The notes under the pieces: model-generated
Told to the model about the DNA's origin: nothing
What the model saw: only the letters and a program-made list of their open reading frames with translations
Database searches by the model: none
Made by a program: the position numbers and the translations under genes
Assembly: GCA_030141585.1 (NCBI GenBank)
Contig: JAQIFP010000001.1
Coordinates: 248,001-312,000, forward strand
DNA: 64,000 nucleotides
Direction of reading: 5' to 3'
From: Ophryocystis elektroscirrha
Lineage: Eukaryota > Apicomplexa > Conoidasida > Neogregarinorida > Ophryocystidae
In this document: positions 33,165-45,006 of the stretch, piece after piece
How positions within the stretch are numbered: position 1 is the first letter of the stretch
How the letters are laid out: each line of letters opens with the position of its first letter

Positions 33165-35960
33165 ATGTATGACTCTTATAGCAATATCAGAAATTTCTCT
33201 AATGATAGTAAAGCTGTTGCCCAAAATAAAAGGTAGTAACTTAGTGATGTTGCGTAAAGCTTAAAACACCAGTTTATGGTTATTAAATTTATATTAATGT
33301 CAATGATAATTATTATGAGTATTTGATGCTTCATCTATTTATAATATTTTTATTAATATGATATATATGTTTATGTATATATAATTATATACATATATAT
33401 GTATATATATGTATATTTATAAATATATATGTATTTGTATATATTGATTTGCTTATGTATGTATATATATGTGTATGTACGTATATATATATACAGCCTA
33501 TATGAGTGGATTTGTGTAATTCTAATTATATATAATAACAGAAGTTAGAGTAGGTAAATTATTATATATTCTTAATAGTATGATATTGTTAGTCTTATAA
33601 TACGCATATAAATAAATGTATCAATTCATCTATTGATTTATCGTATTTTATTACAGCTATGACAAGCATATCTCCCCTGAAATCAAAATGAAACCCATGA
33701 AACTTCAATTCTATCGAACCAAACTGTAATTTATTAATTGATTAGTTATTTCATAAAAAGCTTTAAATAATTCCATATCTCAGATGTCCTTGGATAATAG
33801 CTGCTGGGCACTGTCGAAAGGAATTGATATGTCATTATGCTCATTCTATTGAAGAATTAAGACCTTTACCTAATTTGACGAAAACAAAAATGTGTAAAAC
33901 ATTTTTAGCGGTAAAACTATAAATTTAGTCATTATTTTATATAAATTCACTGTGTCTTCTGTATGTTTAAATGTTATATATAAATTTTTAACTTTTACTT
34001 AACAAAAGTTATTTTTAAATTTTACTGAAATGGAGTTATAAATCTTCGTTAAACACTTTTCAAAATTAAATTAAAATTTATAATTTGTCTGTACTATGTG
34101 AGTTATTTAATAATAATAATGAAATCTCTATTAAATTTTTATTAAATAATTTCAGACGAAACAATGTCCGAATATAACTAATTGTAAATTTGCGCACTCT
34201 CCTAAAGAGCTAAGAGCAACTCAATCGTTTAACAAGACGAAGTTGTGCCCACTATGGCAAGAGAATAAATGCAATGCTGGTTACTATTGTCGCTTTGCAC
34301 ATGGATACGAAGAACTGCGTTTGAATGAATATGTTAGAGACGTATATGAGAATCGAAAACCAGCAACAACTCCTTCATACGGGGAAGAAAAATATGAAGA
34401 AGTTTCTTCTTGTCCAGTCAGCACATCTAATTTGTCTTCCGTAGGCACATCTTCACTATTACCTTCGCCTTCACATATTTTGAGGAATACTAACCGGTTA
34501 ACTGTAGCACTCACTCTACAGGAAAATAATAATGTATATTCATGTACGCATCAGCAGTCAATGCCATCACATCAGATTGAGAATGCGTATACATTTGAAG
34601 GCGGTTCTGTAACACCTCAAAATAACCCTTTGTCTGAAGGTAATTTATTACGATGATGTTCAAGTGTAAAATAAAATAAATATGTTTTTAAAAAATACAT
34701 CAAATTAAATAACAAGAAATTAAAGCGAATATATGTTTGTTATAAATATTTACTATTTAAAAATATTTCTAAAATAGCTAAAAGTGAAAATTATTATACT
34801 TAAACTTGATTAAAATATGATAAGTTTAATATTTATTTGAATTTTGGTTTATGGGAGTAGTGCTTATATATAAATTATACTTGACGTTAGTAATAATAAT
34901 ATTAATTATAATAATTATAGGAAATGAGTCTTATTCTCGATTCCCTTCTTATCTTTTACCTTCTGGAATATTTACACCATTGACGCCTCAATGTGTTGAT
35001 TATTTAGCATCAAGCCAGCAAATACCAGAGGCTTTTTCGTCTGATGCATTTTTATATCCTGAAAGAAGTGGCAGTTCCCCAGTTACAGGAGGAGCTTTGG
35101 TAGTTGATCAAGATGGACGTCCATTACCACCAAGTAATTCCGTAGCTAGTAACATGAAGCCATCTTCCTCTCTCTATTATAACAGATCTCCAGATGCTTC
35201 TCATCTTACGCCATCAACGACAGCAGGGACAGCCAACGTAATGTTTTCATCTTTCTACCCTTTAACTTTACGCACTGTGGCTAAGCCTAAAACACAACAA
35301 TCAGAAAATAATTTTAACAAGTATATGATAGGGTCTCAACAACCTGCAGCTACAATTAATGACTTAGTTATAGCAGACAGCTCATATATATACAATAATG
35401 CCTACTTGGATATACCTAACGAAAATTTAACATCTAAAATACTAATAAACAATGACATGAATGGGGGAGATTCATTAGAAAACTATAATAATTTCAATGA
35501 AGACTCTCAGAATAATATGAAATTATTAATTAATCCCGTAAATCCGAATAATAATGTGTTTTGTAATAATGTTATATTAACGCCTACTATGAATAATAAA
35601 CGCTATATGAACACAGATACTTTATCAACATCTTCTTCTTTAAGTGTAACACACAATCCACAATCACCTAATCTATCGTCTGTTAATATTAACGATCATC
35701 ATTTGCAAAACATTACGAATGATTCTGTAAATCATCATTTCAATAGGAGAAATATTCAGAGAAACTCCACATCTGCTATAACTTCATTTCAAAGAACCAA
35801 TGAGTACAATCGTGAATTAAATGATAATAATTATTTTGTAAAAAAAAAACAGTCGGTTGGCTCCTTTACTCAAAATAGAGACAGAGATTTTTCAAATAAA
35901 GTAAATTCAAAGTGGGCAATTTCAAACTCAATGAATTTGTTAACAAGCCCTATTATTTAA
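33165..35960 (+). CDS. Triple CCCH zinc-finger RNA-binding protein
   Basis: Exon 1 (33165-33232, MYDSYSNIRNFSND...) joins in phase to an exon at 33657. Three CCCH fingers follow: CPWIIAAGHCRKELICHYAH (C-x8-C-x5-C-x3-H), CKTFLATKQCPNITNCKFAH (same spacing) and CPLWQENKCNAGYYCRFAH (C-x7-C-x5-C-x3-H). Each is led by a TKxC or TKLC stretch, as in apicomplexan proteins with fingers near the N-terminus. After the third finger come about 480 residues of Asn/Ser/Pro-rich low complexity, with an intron at about 34640-34920. Such proteins bind mRNA and regulate its stability or translation, but the targets are unknown. A further upstream exon cannot be excluded. The promoter faces the tentative gene at 32675-32978. 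Confidence 0.82.
33358..33495. repeat. TA/TG-rich tract in the first intron of the CCCH gene
   Basis: Imperfect TATATATGTATA repeats over about 135 bp between exon 1 and exon 2. Confidence 0.8.
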
Positions 35961-36438
35961 TCAATCAGTATCTTTTTTTTTTATGTTTTGAGCTTTTTTT
36001 TTTGGTCGTTTTTTAAATTATAAGCTTTTTTTAGGATCATGTTTTGTTTGCTGAGGGTATATTTTAAAGATATTTCAAAATTCTAATAATTAATATTCAA
36101 TGAATTTAGATTAAATGTTGTTATTATACACTTTTTTTCTTGTAAACTGTTATTAAATGGTTTTTTTTTTACATGTACACAACTATAACTGTACAATTCA
36201 CCGTTTTACAAACCTTTAAGGAATTTTCATCAAAAACCGCTACTTCCATGCTTACAAAAATTTAAAGAAAATTTGTTTACATTTGACGATCTAATTATAA
36301 AGTTTGCTTGTAAACAATATTTTATATGAAAATTAATTTATGTGTTTTTTTTTTCCAAATAATTTAGCAACAGCAAATGTGGTGTGTTTAACATAAAGCG
36401 CAAACTTGTTATGTAAACAGTAGGTTTATTGCAAAAAC
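35961..36438. other. Convergent intergenic region
   Basis: Poly-T and A+T-rich DNA between the ends of the CCCH gene and the ribosomal protein L6 gene. It should hold both 3' untranslated regions. No gene seen. Confidence 0.5.
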
Positions 36439-37587
36439 TTAAAAACGTAATTCGTGAGGATACATTTTATTGCGTAATGTAAAAGGAGTTTTAAGATATT
36501 GCTTTAATAAACTGTTTTCATCCTTGTTCAAAAAGGCTTCCATTTTAGCATCAATTTTCTGCTGTAAAGCTTTGTGTTCTTTTTTAGAATTTTCTTGCAT
36601 TTCTTCGTGTAATCTCGTCTTTTTCTCTAATTTCTAAAAAGAAAAAAAAAAATTTGTACAAGTAAATTTATATATACACTAGCAGTAATGATAATAAAGA
36701 TAATAATGTTTTTTAAAATGTTCAATAATGTATATAATGAATTAAAAATATTTTATTTATTTTTATTTTATTAAATTGTAATATTTACTAAAATTATTTT
36801 TTTTTTAATAATATTTGTAACTTACTGTTTCTTGTGTAGAATTGTGATTGCGATTTTTTCCGGTAGGTAATCTTGGAAGTCTTTTTTTAACAAAAAAGCT
36901 ATCTGTCAAATTAGAAACATCTATTCCGTCGACAGGCACTTTCGTTGAGGTTGCTATAACAAAGCGAGGATTTGCTCGTCTTAATGGAATTCCATTCACT
37001 CTGAATGGACCAGTGACGACGATGTTACCTATTTATATAATTATAATAAATTGACATATTATCTATAAGTCAGTGCGAAAATATAGAGTATGCGTATTTA
37101 TAGAATAGATTATTTTCGACATTATAGCAATTATAAGTATAAATTCCGCAAAGTATTATTTGAGTATTAAATAATATTTCTAAATAAATTTCACATTTTT
37201 CATAATTAATATTGTATCGCATACAATATTAATTATTTAAATAATTATATTAAATAAAATTAATTTTTAAAATACTAAAAAATTAAATTGTAGTAATAAT
37301 CAACTAACTCATTTGGACTATCAAGCACAACTTTTTTTTTAAATCATGGGAAAGTTTTCATTAAAACTTATTTGTACAAATTCGTTAATATTTTTAACAA
37401 GGTTTAGTAAGTTGAAAAGAAATTTACCAGAAGAAAGTTTCTTAAGCATAACTACACGTTTTCCTTTATATGGTCCAGCGAGTAAAATACACACTGTTCC
37501 GGGAACTAAACTAGAGCGTATACGAACCTCCTTTTGCCGGTTTTGGGCTTTAGTTGGTGCCGCTTGAGTATCCACTTCCATAGACAT
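36439..37587 (-). CDS. RPL6: Large-subunit ribosomal protein L6 (eL6)
   Basis: Three exons. Exon 1 codes for [17 protein letters not shown] then [38 protein letters not shown]. Exon 2 gives [20 protein letters not shown] and [18 protein letters not shown]. Exon 3 gives [20 protein letters not shown] and ends [10 protein letters not shown]. The 'GKRVV.LK.L.SG', 'GPF..NG.PLRR' and 'MYPHxLxF' motifs identify eukaryotic L6 of the 60S subunit. The ATG at 37585-37587 was chosen because the frame upstream has no other ATG. The N-terminus is shorter than in animal eL6, as is common in protists. It sits 239 bp downstream of L31 on the same strand, a ribosomal-protein pair. Intron 1 is about 400 nt and A+T rich. 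Confidence 0.92.
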
Positions 37588-37826
37588 TTTTAACGCTGTA
37601 CCTTGTAATCCCAATAATTTACTGTTTTGTCCTATTTTATTAGGAAAGTTGTAGCGATAAATTTAGAACAGTTATAATATTTAGAATAGTATGGTACATA
37701 GAATATATTGTGAAAAATAGACGTTGAAATTTGATTTGGAAAATTAATTTTTTTTACAAGCGTTTAACATCAACTGTTACGTTGAATTATTGAACGTCCG
37801 TATATATAAAAAAAAAAGAAAAAAAG

Positions 37827-38355
37827 TTATATTTGAGAGACGTTTTTTGTTTGAAGACCTTTGAAACTTTCGACCGGGACATGATTAACAACTGTATACC
37901 ATGATTTAGTTCCATTTTCGGCGCTATTTACGCAGCGTGTTGCACATACGCGCACACGATTTGGTACACTTCTAATACCGTTTGACCAAATGTACTTGTT
38001 CAATTTATTTTCAATACGTACATCCTGATTAATATATATATACACATATTTTAAGAATACTTATAATGACACAATATTTACTCAATTGGCACCGTATTGT
38101 AATATTAATAAACATGCATGAGCATATTTTTATATTATAACTTATTTATAGAGCATACCTCAGTTCCCATTTCTTTCTCTATGAACTTTTTAATTGAACG
38201 GATAGCACGTGGTGCTCTTTTTTTAAATTGAACTTTGTGTACGAGCTTTTGTAAATGTATGGTGTATTCTCTGGAAGCAGGGCCAAGCATTTTAGATGTT
38301 TTGCCTGATTCTAAACCAGTTATTATTCATAAATGTATAACTACCTTTCGCCATT
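37827..38355 (-). CDS. RPL31: Large-subunit ribosomal protein L31 (eL31)
   Basis: About 122 residues in three exons. The first exon is tiny (MAK plus one base), the second holds [40 protein letters not shown], and the third [36 protein letters not shown] and [18 protein letters not shown]. This is the eL31 fold near the exit tunnel of the 60S subunit, with the usual 'kR.praiK.I..Fa...MgT.DV.id..LNk.iW..Girs.P.RvRvr' pattern. The first intron is about 36 nt and the second about 120 nt. The start is the first ATG, at 38353-38355. The divergent CDK7-like gene starts 376 bp away, so the shared region holds both promoters. Confidence 0.93.
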
Positions 38356-38730
38356 ATTAATAATTAAAAATAAACAGAAATTATTAAGGTTAACTGATTT
38401 GTATTAGACCTAACAGTAGATTATATATAAAACTGTTTGTATAAGGTTTTAAACACTTATTAATTTAATTAAACATTTTTAAATAAGAATGTTTTGGTTT
38501 TTATGTTTTAATATATTTTTTTTTTTTAATTTGTAATAATACTTCCATTTGATACAAGAGCACTACAAAATGCTGTTCACAGATCTTTTTATAAAATAAT
38601 TCAAATAATTAAACAAATTATTCAATTCAAAAATAATTATTATAGGCACTAAAAAAATTAACAAATAATAGTACTAATCTTATACTCTAGTATCGAAGCC
38701 AGATTATTAGGACTGCTTTAATGATTGATC
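38356..38730. promoter_or_regulatory. Divergent promoter region between L31 and the CDK7-like gene
   Basis: The 375 bp between the starts of a minus-strand ribosomal protein gene and a plus-strand kinase gene must hold both promoters. It contains a poly-T run near 38516-38528. No defined transcription-factor site was identified. Confidence 0.5.
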
Positions 38731-40111
38731 ATGGAAAAAGAGCTCACTGGCTCTAATAGATATGTTTTACTGGATGCACATATTGGTGAAGGTACATACG
38801 GGAAAGTAGAGAAAGCCAGAGACTTAGTTGACAATGCGTAAGGAATTTTATACTCAGCTACATAAAGCATAGATGAAAGAACAGTTACACTTTTGCTTAA
38901 ATAATGTTTTTCTTTAGCGTCGTTGCCATTAAAAAAGTTAAAGTAGAATGTCTTAATGAAGGTATTAAAAATACCAAAGAGCTTCTCACAAGTTCTCGAA
39001 TTACTGTGTCCTCTATTGGCATCCATTTTACCGTTTTAAGAGAATTAAAAGTTATGTGTGAAATAGACCATCCTAACATAATTTCAGTAAGTAATTGTGT
39101 TTTCTCCTTAGCGTCATTAAATGAGTATAAAAATGTTAAATTACTGTTATTTAAAAAATGTTCTACAAAAAATAAATATTATGAAAAAGCTATGCATATG
39201 GATGTATATGTATAAATATTCACAAAGTCTTAAATATAATAAATTTACAAAAAGTAAATATCATAGCTTAAAGATGTGTTTGTTGAAGAGGACTACATCA
39301 AGCTAGTGATGCCTTATATGGTGTCTGGTATGGATTCTTTATGAACCATTTCAATATTCAGATCTACGAAAAATACTGGAAAGACGTGTTCGATTGAATG
39401 AAGCACAAATTAAATGCATATTACTACAAATTACCCAAGGTTTAGCTGAGTTGCATGCTTCTTGGATATTACACCGGGATTTAGCACCAGCCAACATTTT
39501 TATAAATAGTGAGGGAATATGTAAAGTAGCAGATTTTGGTCTCTCGCGTTGCTTTGGTTCTCCACGCCCAAATGAAAAATCTTCAAATGTTGTAACTCTT
39601 TGGTACCGTCCACCAGAACTTCTTTATGGGGCTACTTATTACCGTAATAATTATTAGTTATATTAAAAAATATAATTTTTTTTTAACATACTCAAATTGT
39701 ACTAATTTTAGAAGACAAGGTGGATATATGGTCTCTAGGGTGCATTTTTGCTGAATTATTGCAAGGTGGCCAACCTTTATTTCCTGGCCAAGGTGAAATT
39801 GATCAATTAGGAAGAATATTTATGTTTCTTGGAACACCAAATGAAGAAAATTGGCCTCATTGTAAAGACCTTCCTTTATTTTTTGAATTTACACAAGAAC
39901 CTCCTAAACCTTTTTCGAGTGTTTTTATGAACGTCTCCAATACAGCATTAGATTTATTAGAAAAAATACTAGTGTTAAATCCTTCTAAAAGACTTTCAGC
40001 TGCTGAGGTAAACTACTTCAGTGTCTCAAACTCTAATAGGTATTAAAACACCCATATTTTGAGTCTCCACCCCAACCATGTAATCCGCAAGATTTGACAT
40101 TTGCACTATAA
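38731..40111 (+). CDS. CDK7: CDK7/MRK-like cyclin-dependent kinase
   Basis: Multi-exon Ser/Thr kinase of about 370 residues. It has IGEGTYGKVEKARDL (glycine loop), VAIKKVKVE (ATP lysine), an enlarged insert KNTKELLTSSRITVSSIGIH before the cyclin-binding helix with LRELKVMCEIDHPNI, HRDLAPANIFI (catalytic loop), DFGLSRCF, VVTLWYRPPELLYGATYY, then DIWSLGCIFAELLQGGQPLF and GEIDQLGRIFMFLGTPNEEN. This is the CDK7/MRK type of Plasmodium and relatives, the partner of cyclin H and a CDK-activating or TFIIH-like kinase. The Lys of HRDLKPxN is Ala here. The activation loop keeps a Thr before LWYRPPE. The last exon ends QDLTFAL, and its stop overlaps the neighbour's coding end by 6 bp. Some exon borders between 39090 and 39400 are not resolved. 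Confidence 0.85.
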
Positions 40112-40995
40112 TTTTCTTGGTCCATTATGAGGTGGCAAATTTACTGGGAAACCGTGTTGTGCGTATTGCTGGTTTGGTATATATGCTGTCAAATCTATGG
40201 GCTCCATAAGATTGTTATTTGTTTCCATTACTTTCTTTTTTCGCTTCATGGGCAACACACAAAACCAGTAAATAAATACTAAAACTGACAAAGAAAATAA
40301 TAACGCTCCCATTAACCAAAATATTGAATAATCGGTTCCAAAATATTGTTCTGATGGGATTTGTGATATTCGCTGATCTTGAAAACCCCAATCCACAGCT
40401 AAATTGTTTTTTTACGTGTATATGCAATTTTAAGCTTACCTCTGAATTCATCACAATTTTTTCTTTTATATAAAGCCAACATATGCACAGTAACATCTTC
40501 ATCAAGTGCTTCATCTGTTCTATCAAATATCAAAAAGTTTTCTGATAAACGACAACTTCTATAATTCGAAACCCTTAATACGCGATCTGTTCAAAAAATC
40601 GCTATATAAAAGAATTACATTCATTATTTAGTATATTGCTTTCTGTTGAAGCAAAGATTGCAGGGCAGTAGCAAGTAGTGTTTTCACTGAATTTAAATCT
40701 GCTCTAAAAAAATTAACTAAATTAAATTATATAATAAATAATACATTGTAAATTGTAAATAAGAGGTTATTTATAATAAGTTAAAAATAATAAATAAGTT
40801 ATAAATAATAAGTTATAAATAATTAATTATAAATAATATAAATATAATTATTATTTAATGAATAAATAACATAGGTAATATTATTTATTGCCAAAATAAT
40901 AATATGATCATATATTAGTTCATTCAATTCCATTAAATATTATGCATGGTTTTACAATAAAAAATTATATAGCAAACATATATATATACATATTA

Positions 40996-41028
<33 letters not shown>

Positions 41029-42227
41029 CAAATATATATACATATATATATACGTATATTTATGCATATATATGTATATAACTAAAATGGAAGTAACACA
41101 AATATATGAATTAATAATATAAGTTTTACAACCTTATATAAAAAAAGTATCAGTATACAGATATATTAATACAAAGTTTTACGAGTTAAATATGATAACT
41201 AAATGAAATGATAATAAATAATATGATTACTCTGATGCTTAATTTCATAGCTTCAATAGTTGTTGTTTTGTCTTGCCCTATATAAGTTCCATTGGATATC
41301 GCGACATATCCAAGTCCTAATTAAAAAAATCAAAAGCCAAAATAATTTACTTAATCCAGTGAAGTCACCACCAGTTACTCTTGCCTCAAAACTTGTAGAT
41401 GATAAAGTACTTACAAAAGCGTGCAATTTAGAGTTTTTAGGCTCATTTTGAATCTTGAAACAATATATGTTTACTTATTAGGGGACAATTGTTTACATAC
41501 ATTAACATAAAAAATATTTTATAGTTATACACAGATTTATTATTATTCAAATATTAATGATACAATTATTTATATAATTAGTAAAATTAGTAATAATATA
41601 ATTAACAATTTTATTGATAATATATTAATTATTTAATTAAAATAGTTGCAAATAAGTTATATACGCTAATCAATCATCAAAATATTACTGCTAATATTAG
41701 AATAGGAGGAGAAGAAAATATTTGAACTGATCGATCTAATGGATGCGTAAATGTGATTCTAATTATGGCTGAAGTTAAATTTTCCACACCGGCTAATTTT
41801 ATAATTTTTACGTATTTCAGTACCAACAAAAGACCTATCAGAGCTCGCTTCTTTGAACACTCCAGTTTGAAAGATAATCCATCTGTATGGCTCTAATCTG
41901 TGACCTTCGTGACTTGAGGTTAAGTATAACTCAAATTCTCCACCAGCTATCCCATTAGTATTTACATGCAACGTATGAAATTTATGCTCTGACTTTGATA
42001 TGCTTATGTGGGGTAACACCACCTGAATACACAAAATGATATATTTTCTAATATATTTAGATATATACATTGTTCAGTATGTGAATAAGTATTTTATAAT
42101 AAAAGAAGAATTATCTATATATATTTACAAAGGTAGTATTCGGATTTATAGCTGATGGCAAAGTTAGGGTTTTTGAACCATATTTTGTTGACAAATAAGT
42201 GACACCCTCTTGCATAAATAATTCCAT
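40106..42227 (-). CDS. Predicted single-pass membrane protein
   Basis: Multi-exon gene read from the ATG at 42225-42227. The lumenal-type part includes VTYLSTKYGSKTLTLPSAIN, FHTLHVNTNGIAGGEFELYL, RLEPYRWIIFQTGVFKEASS, GYVAISNGTYIGQDKTTTIE, and near the end FLIFDRTDEALDEDVTVHML, ISQIPSEQYFGTDYSIFWLM. A strong membrane segment SIFWLMGALLFSLSVLVFIY precedes a basic cytosolic tail (PMKRKKKVMETNN) with PNQQYAQHGFP, perhaps sorting signals. I do not recognise the family. A signal peptide is not seen at this ATG, so an upstream exon may be missing, or the protein may be anchored only near its C-terminus. Introns run from about 31 to 500 nt, one with long TA runs. Exons between 40620 and 41250 are not fully resolved. 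Confidence 0.6.
40976..41077. repeat. TA/TACA tract in an intron
   Basis: About 100 bp of TATATATACA-like repeats in the longest intron of the membrane-protein gene. A neighbouring stretch at 40760-40870 has imperfect repeats of TTATAAATAATAAG. Confidence 0.8.
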
Positions 42228-43038
42228 GTTTCTTAATAGTATTTTTTAGAAAAAGTAAATATTTTCATGGGATTAAAACATGCATAATTAATTTAAAACG
42301 AAAAAGATGTTTATTGAACCAATAATAGTCGAAGCGGTTACTTGGGTTCTTTTAAATTTAATTAAAAATGGAATTTATCTTTTGCTTCTTTTTAAATTTT
42401 TATTATTTTTATTAATGCCCACTAATATATATGCATTAATTTACATTTCTACTATCAAAAAATATAAATATGATAACCAACGGTAAATTCGCTAATATAG
42501 TCATACCTATGTAATACATCATAATTTCTAACTTCCGCGTATGATGCTACATTACTTCTTTATAACAAAGAAATATAAATTAAAGAAATAATCATAATTA
42601 TATTAGTGATAATTAATTGTTGTGAATTTAACAGTCAATTATCTTCACAGAACATTCACGTATAATAATATTGCTTCAATGGCATTTTTTACAATTAAAA
42701 GATTTTTTACGTAAATTATATTTAATTGAAATTTATTGAACAGATTATAATTTTAATAATTTACTGAAATGTGCATTATGATAGGAACTTTTTTAAAATC
42801 ATTATCTGAGCAATACAACCATTGATGTTGAGTAATCTTAGTAATAAGTCAGATTCATCAATTGTTAAATTATTTTAAATATGACTTCATTTTAAATTGT
42901 AGCTGTGATCCAAGATTCTTGTCAAAGTAATTTTTATTTTATTAAAGCTGTTTAGAGCAAAAAAGCATATATAAAGATTGCATTTTAAATTTTAGTAATA
43001 TTTTTAAAAATAATATAGATGCGGGCGCTGAGAAAAAT
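42228..43038. other. Intergenic, nothing recognised
   Basis: About 810 bp of A+T-rich DNA between two divergent genes. I found no convincing exon, RNA gene or long repeat. Both promoters should be here. Confidence 0.5.
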
Positions 43039-44001
43039 ATGATAATTTATTACGCAATATTCATTTATTTCTATGTCAAAGAATCTTCGTCGTTGATTCA
43101 TAAAGATAAATCAAGTTTATCATTAAATTGTGATTATTAACTGATTATACTCTAATCTAATTTAGTTAATGCCGCTCCAAGTGAATTTATGGATTCTGTA
43201 TCAAAACAAATTGATAAATTGGCAAATGATGTAAGAGATTCTGGCATTAATATAACGTACTCAATTGATATTTTCATTTTCATAATAGTACTGATGAACA
43301 TTATACTCCCATGACTGCTTTAATCAAATTAAATGTAAGTAGATTAACATAAAAAAGTTATTTTAAAGGAAATCAAAGAAAAAGCATATTCCATGCCTCG
43401 ATTCAAGCAAATTAATCATGAAAAAGGTTTTTCATCATCTACTGTAAGTAACTAAAAGGTTTTTATTCATTCAATATTAAAATAAGCTTATGTCTTAAAG
43501 CTAATTGTATATAGTTGCTCAATTACAATACGAAATAAAAATATGTATGTATTGAATCCATAAAAATAATAACAATCAGCCACTTATACAGTACAATTAT
43601 AAGCTATAATAGCTATCAATCATATGTATAGTAATGCAATTGCGCTAGATAATAATTCAATGTTTCAGGTTGCTCCTAAATTTTATGGTAGTTATTTCGA
43701 TGCTGAAAAACTTACATTTGATACTGGTAAAACAATAGTTTACTAATATTGTTTAGCAAATAAAATTCAAAAAGTTGTTAATGATGCCCTTTCTCTTAGT
43801 ATGGTATATATAACCTATATGATTATATTAGTAACTGGCATCGATGACTATATGGGATTTAGTAAACGCCAATCTCATATGGACCAAGTTAAAAAGGCTA
43901 AAATAGCATTAGCTGCTCATTTGGATCCACTTTCTGTTGCTTATGTAACTGGTTTGAGTAAAAAAGAAGTTGATGAAATACTTGATGAAATGAAGTCATA
44001 A
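43039..44001 (+). CDS. Putative secreted protein of unknown function
   Basis: Multi-exon. The first exon (MIIYYAIFIYFYVKESSSL) gives a hydrophobic N-terminus that looks like a signal peptide, followed by INAAPSEFMDSVSKQIDKLA, TDEHYTPMTALIKLN, EIKEKAYSMPRFKQINHEKG, VAPKFYGSYFDAEKLTFDTG and a last exon with GIDDYMGFSKRQSHMDQVKK and SVAYVTGLSKKEVDEILDEM. The first intron is TTTAG-ended and keeps the S|I junction in phase. A family was not recognised. The protein is small, soluble and helical. Introns of about 30-200 nt interrupt it, and some exon borders near 43730-43840 are uncertain. If secreted it would enter the secretory pathway of the parasite or its organelles, which is inference. Confidence 0.5.
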
Positions 44002-44064
44002 TTGCCATACTCAAATTAAATATGATTTAAATTATCACGTTGTATGTATTAATATAAATATTTA

Positions 44065-44108
<44 letters not shown>

Positions 44109-45006
44109 TAAACAAATCCACTGATTTTTTAGCTTAGATATTACATTTTGTTGTTTTGTTAGTTCAATATCTTCACTTTATTTCAAGAATTAAATCATAA
44201 TAATTGATCAAATGTGACTGCAACATGAAAATATTTTAGGTTGTTTTGTTTCAGCTTTCAGCCAAATTCTTTAAATGTTATGTATGTATAATACATAGGC
44301 TTTTGTTTACTGTCAGCCTGTATTACAAACTTCGAAAGTTATAATTTGAAGCAAAGTTTGAACTAGTTTTTTATAGCTCAAAATCTTATAAGATCAAATG
44401 GACATAAATGTATAAAATAATGTATTACGCTTGTACAGTTGAATTATTTGTTTAAAAACTTCATTATATAGATGACTATAATTTAGTGATAGTATAATTG
44501 CATTTTTTTTATTTTTTTGCTATTTTATTGAAACGTAACAATGTGAATAAGAAACTTTAATCACTATTTTGGAAGTCTGAATTTGTCCTGAAAAATATAT
44601 TTATAATATAATTTAATAAAGTACAAACGAAATCAATAAATGAATAATCAATTTGATTATTTTATAATTCTATAATATAAATTGAAACGATAAGGTAAAT
44701 TAAATAAATTAGTAATTTTATTTTAATTAAAAAAAAAATTACGTATATGCTACAAACATTCATTTAAAACTTATTTAAATTGAGTAAGAATATAAACTTA
44801 TTGAAAAAACTTACAAATTACCTTAATTGATTTCTAATTAAAATATAATAAAATAATTCGTTTACGTTATCAAATTGATAAAGGATATTTGGATTCAACA
44901 TTGTTGGAGCAGTATAAAGAAAAAGAAGTAATAAATTAATTAAAACAAAGAAAATGACTCCCGATCATAGAATAAAATATACAAAAAAAGCTATTAATTA
45001 GAAAAT
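44002..45006. other. Convergent intergenic region with a palindrome
   Basis: About 1 kb between the ends of the putative secreted protein and the acidic protein. It should hold both 3' regions. A 52-bp perfect palindrome built on TA repeats lies at 44061-44112. No gene recognised. Confidence 0.6.
44061..44112. repeat. Perfect (TA)n palindrome with TTTAAACTATA arms
   Basis: The sequence runs TTTAAACTATA, then TA repeats, then TATAGTTTAAA, so the outer arms are exact reverse complements. It could fold into a hairpin or cruciform. It starts 60 bp after a stop codon. Confidence 0.85.

Noticed and set aside
33021..33224. Minus-strand 67-codon frame opposite the CCCH gene start
   Set aside because: Plus-strand exon 1 (33165-33232) joins in phase to the zinc-finger exons. 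The minus frame is hydrophobic A+T-driven sequence without a matching partner exon.
36848..37054. Plus-strand frames opposite the L6 exons
   Set aside because: They are shadows of conserved minus-strand ribosomal protein exons.
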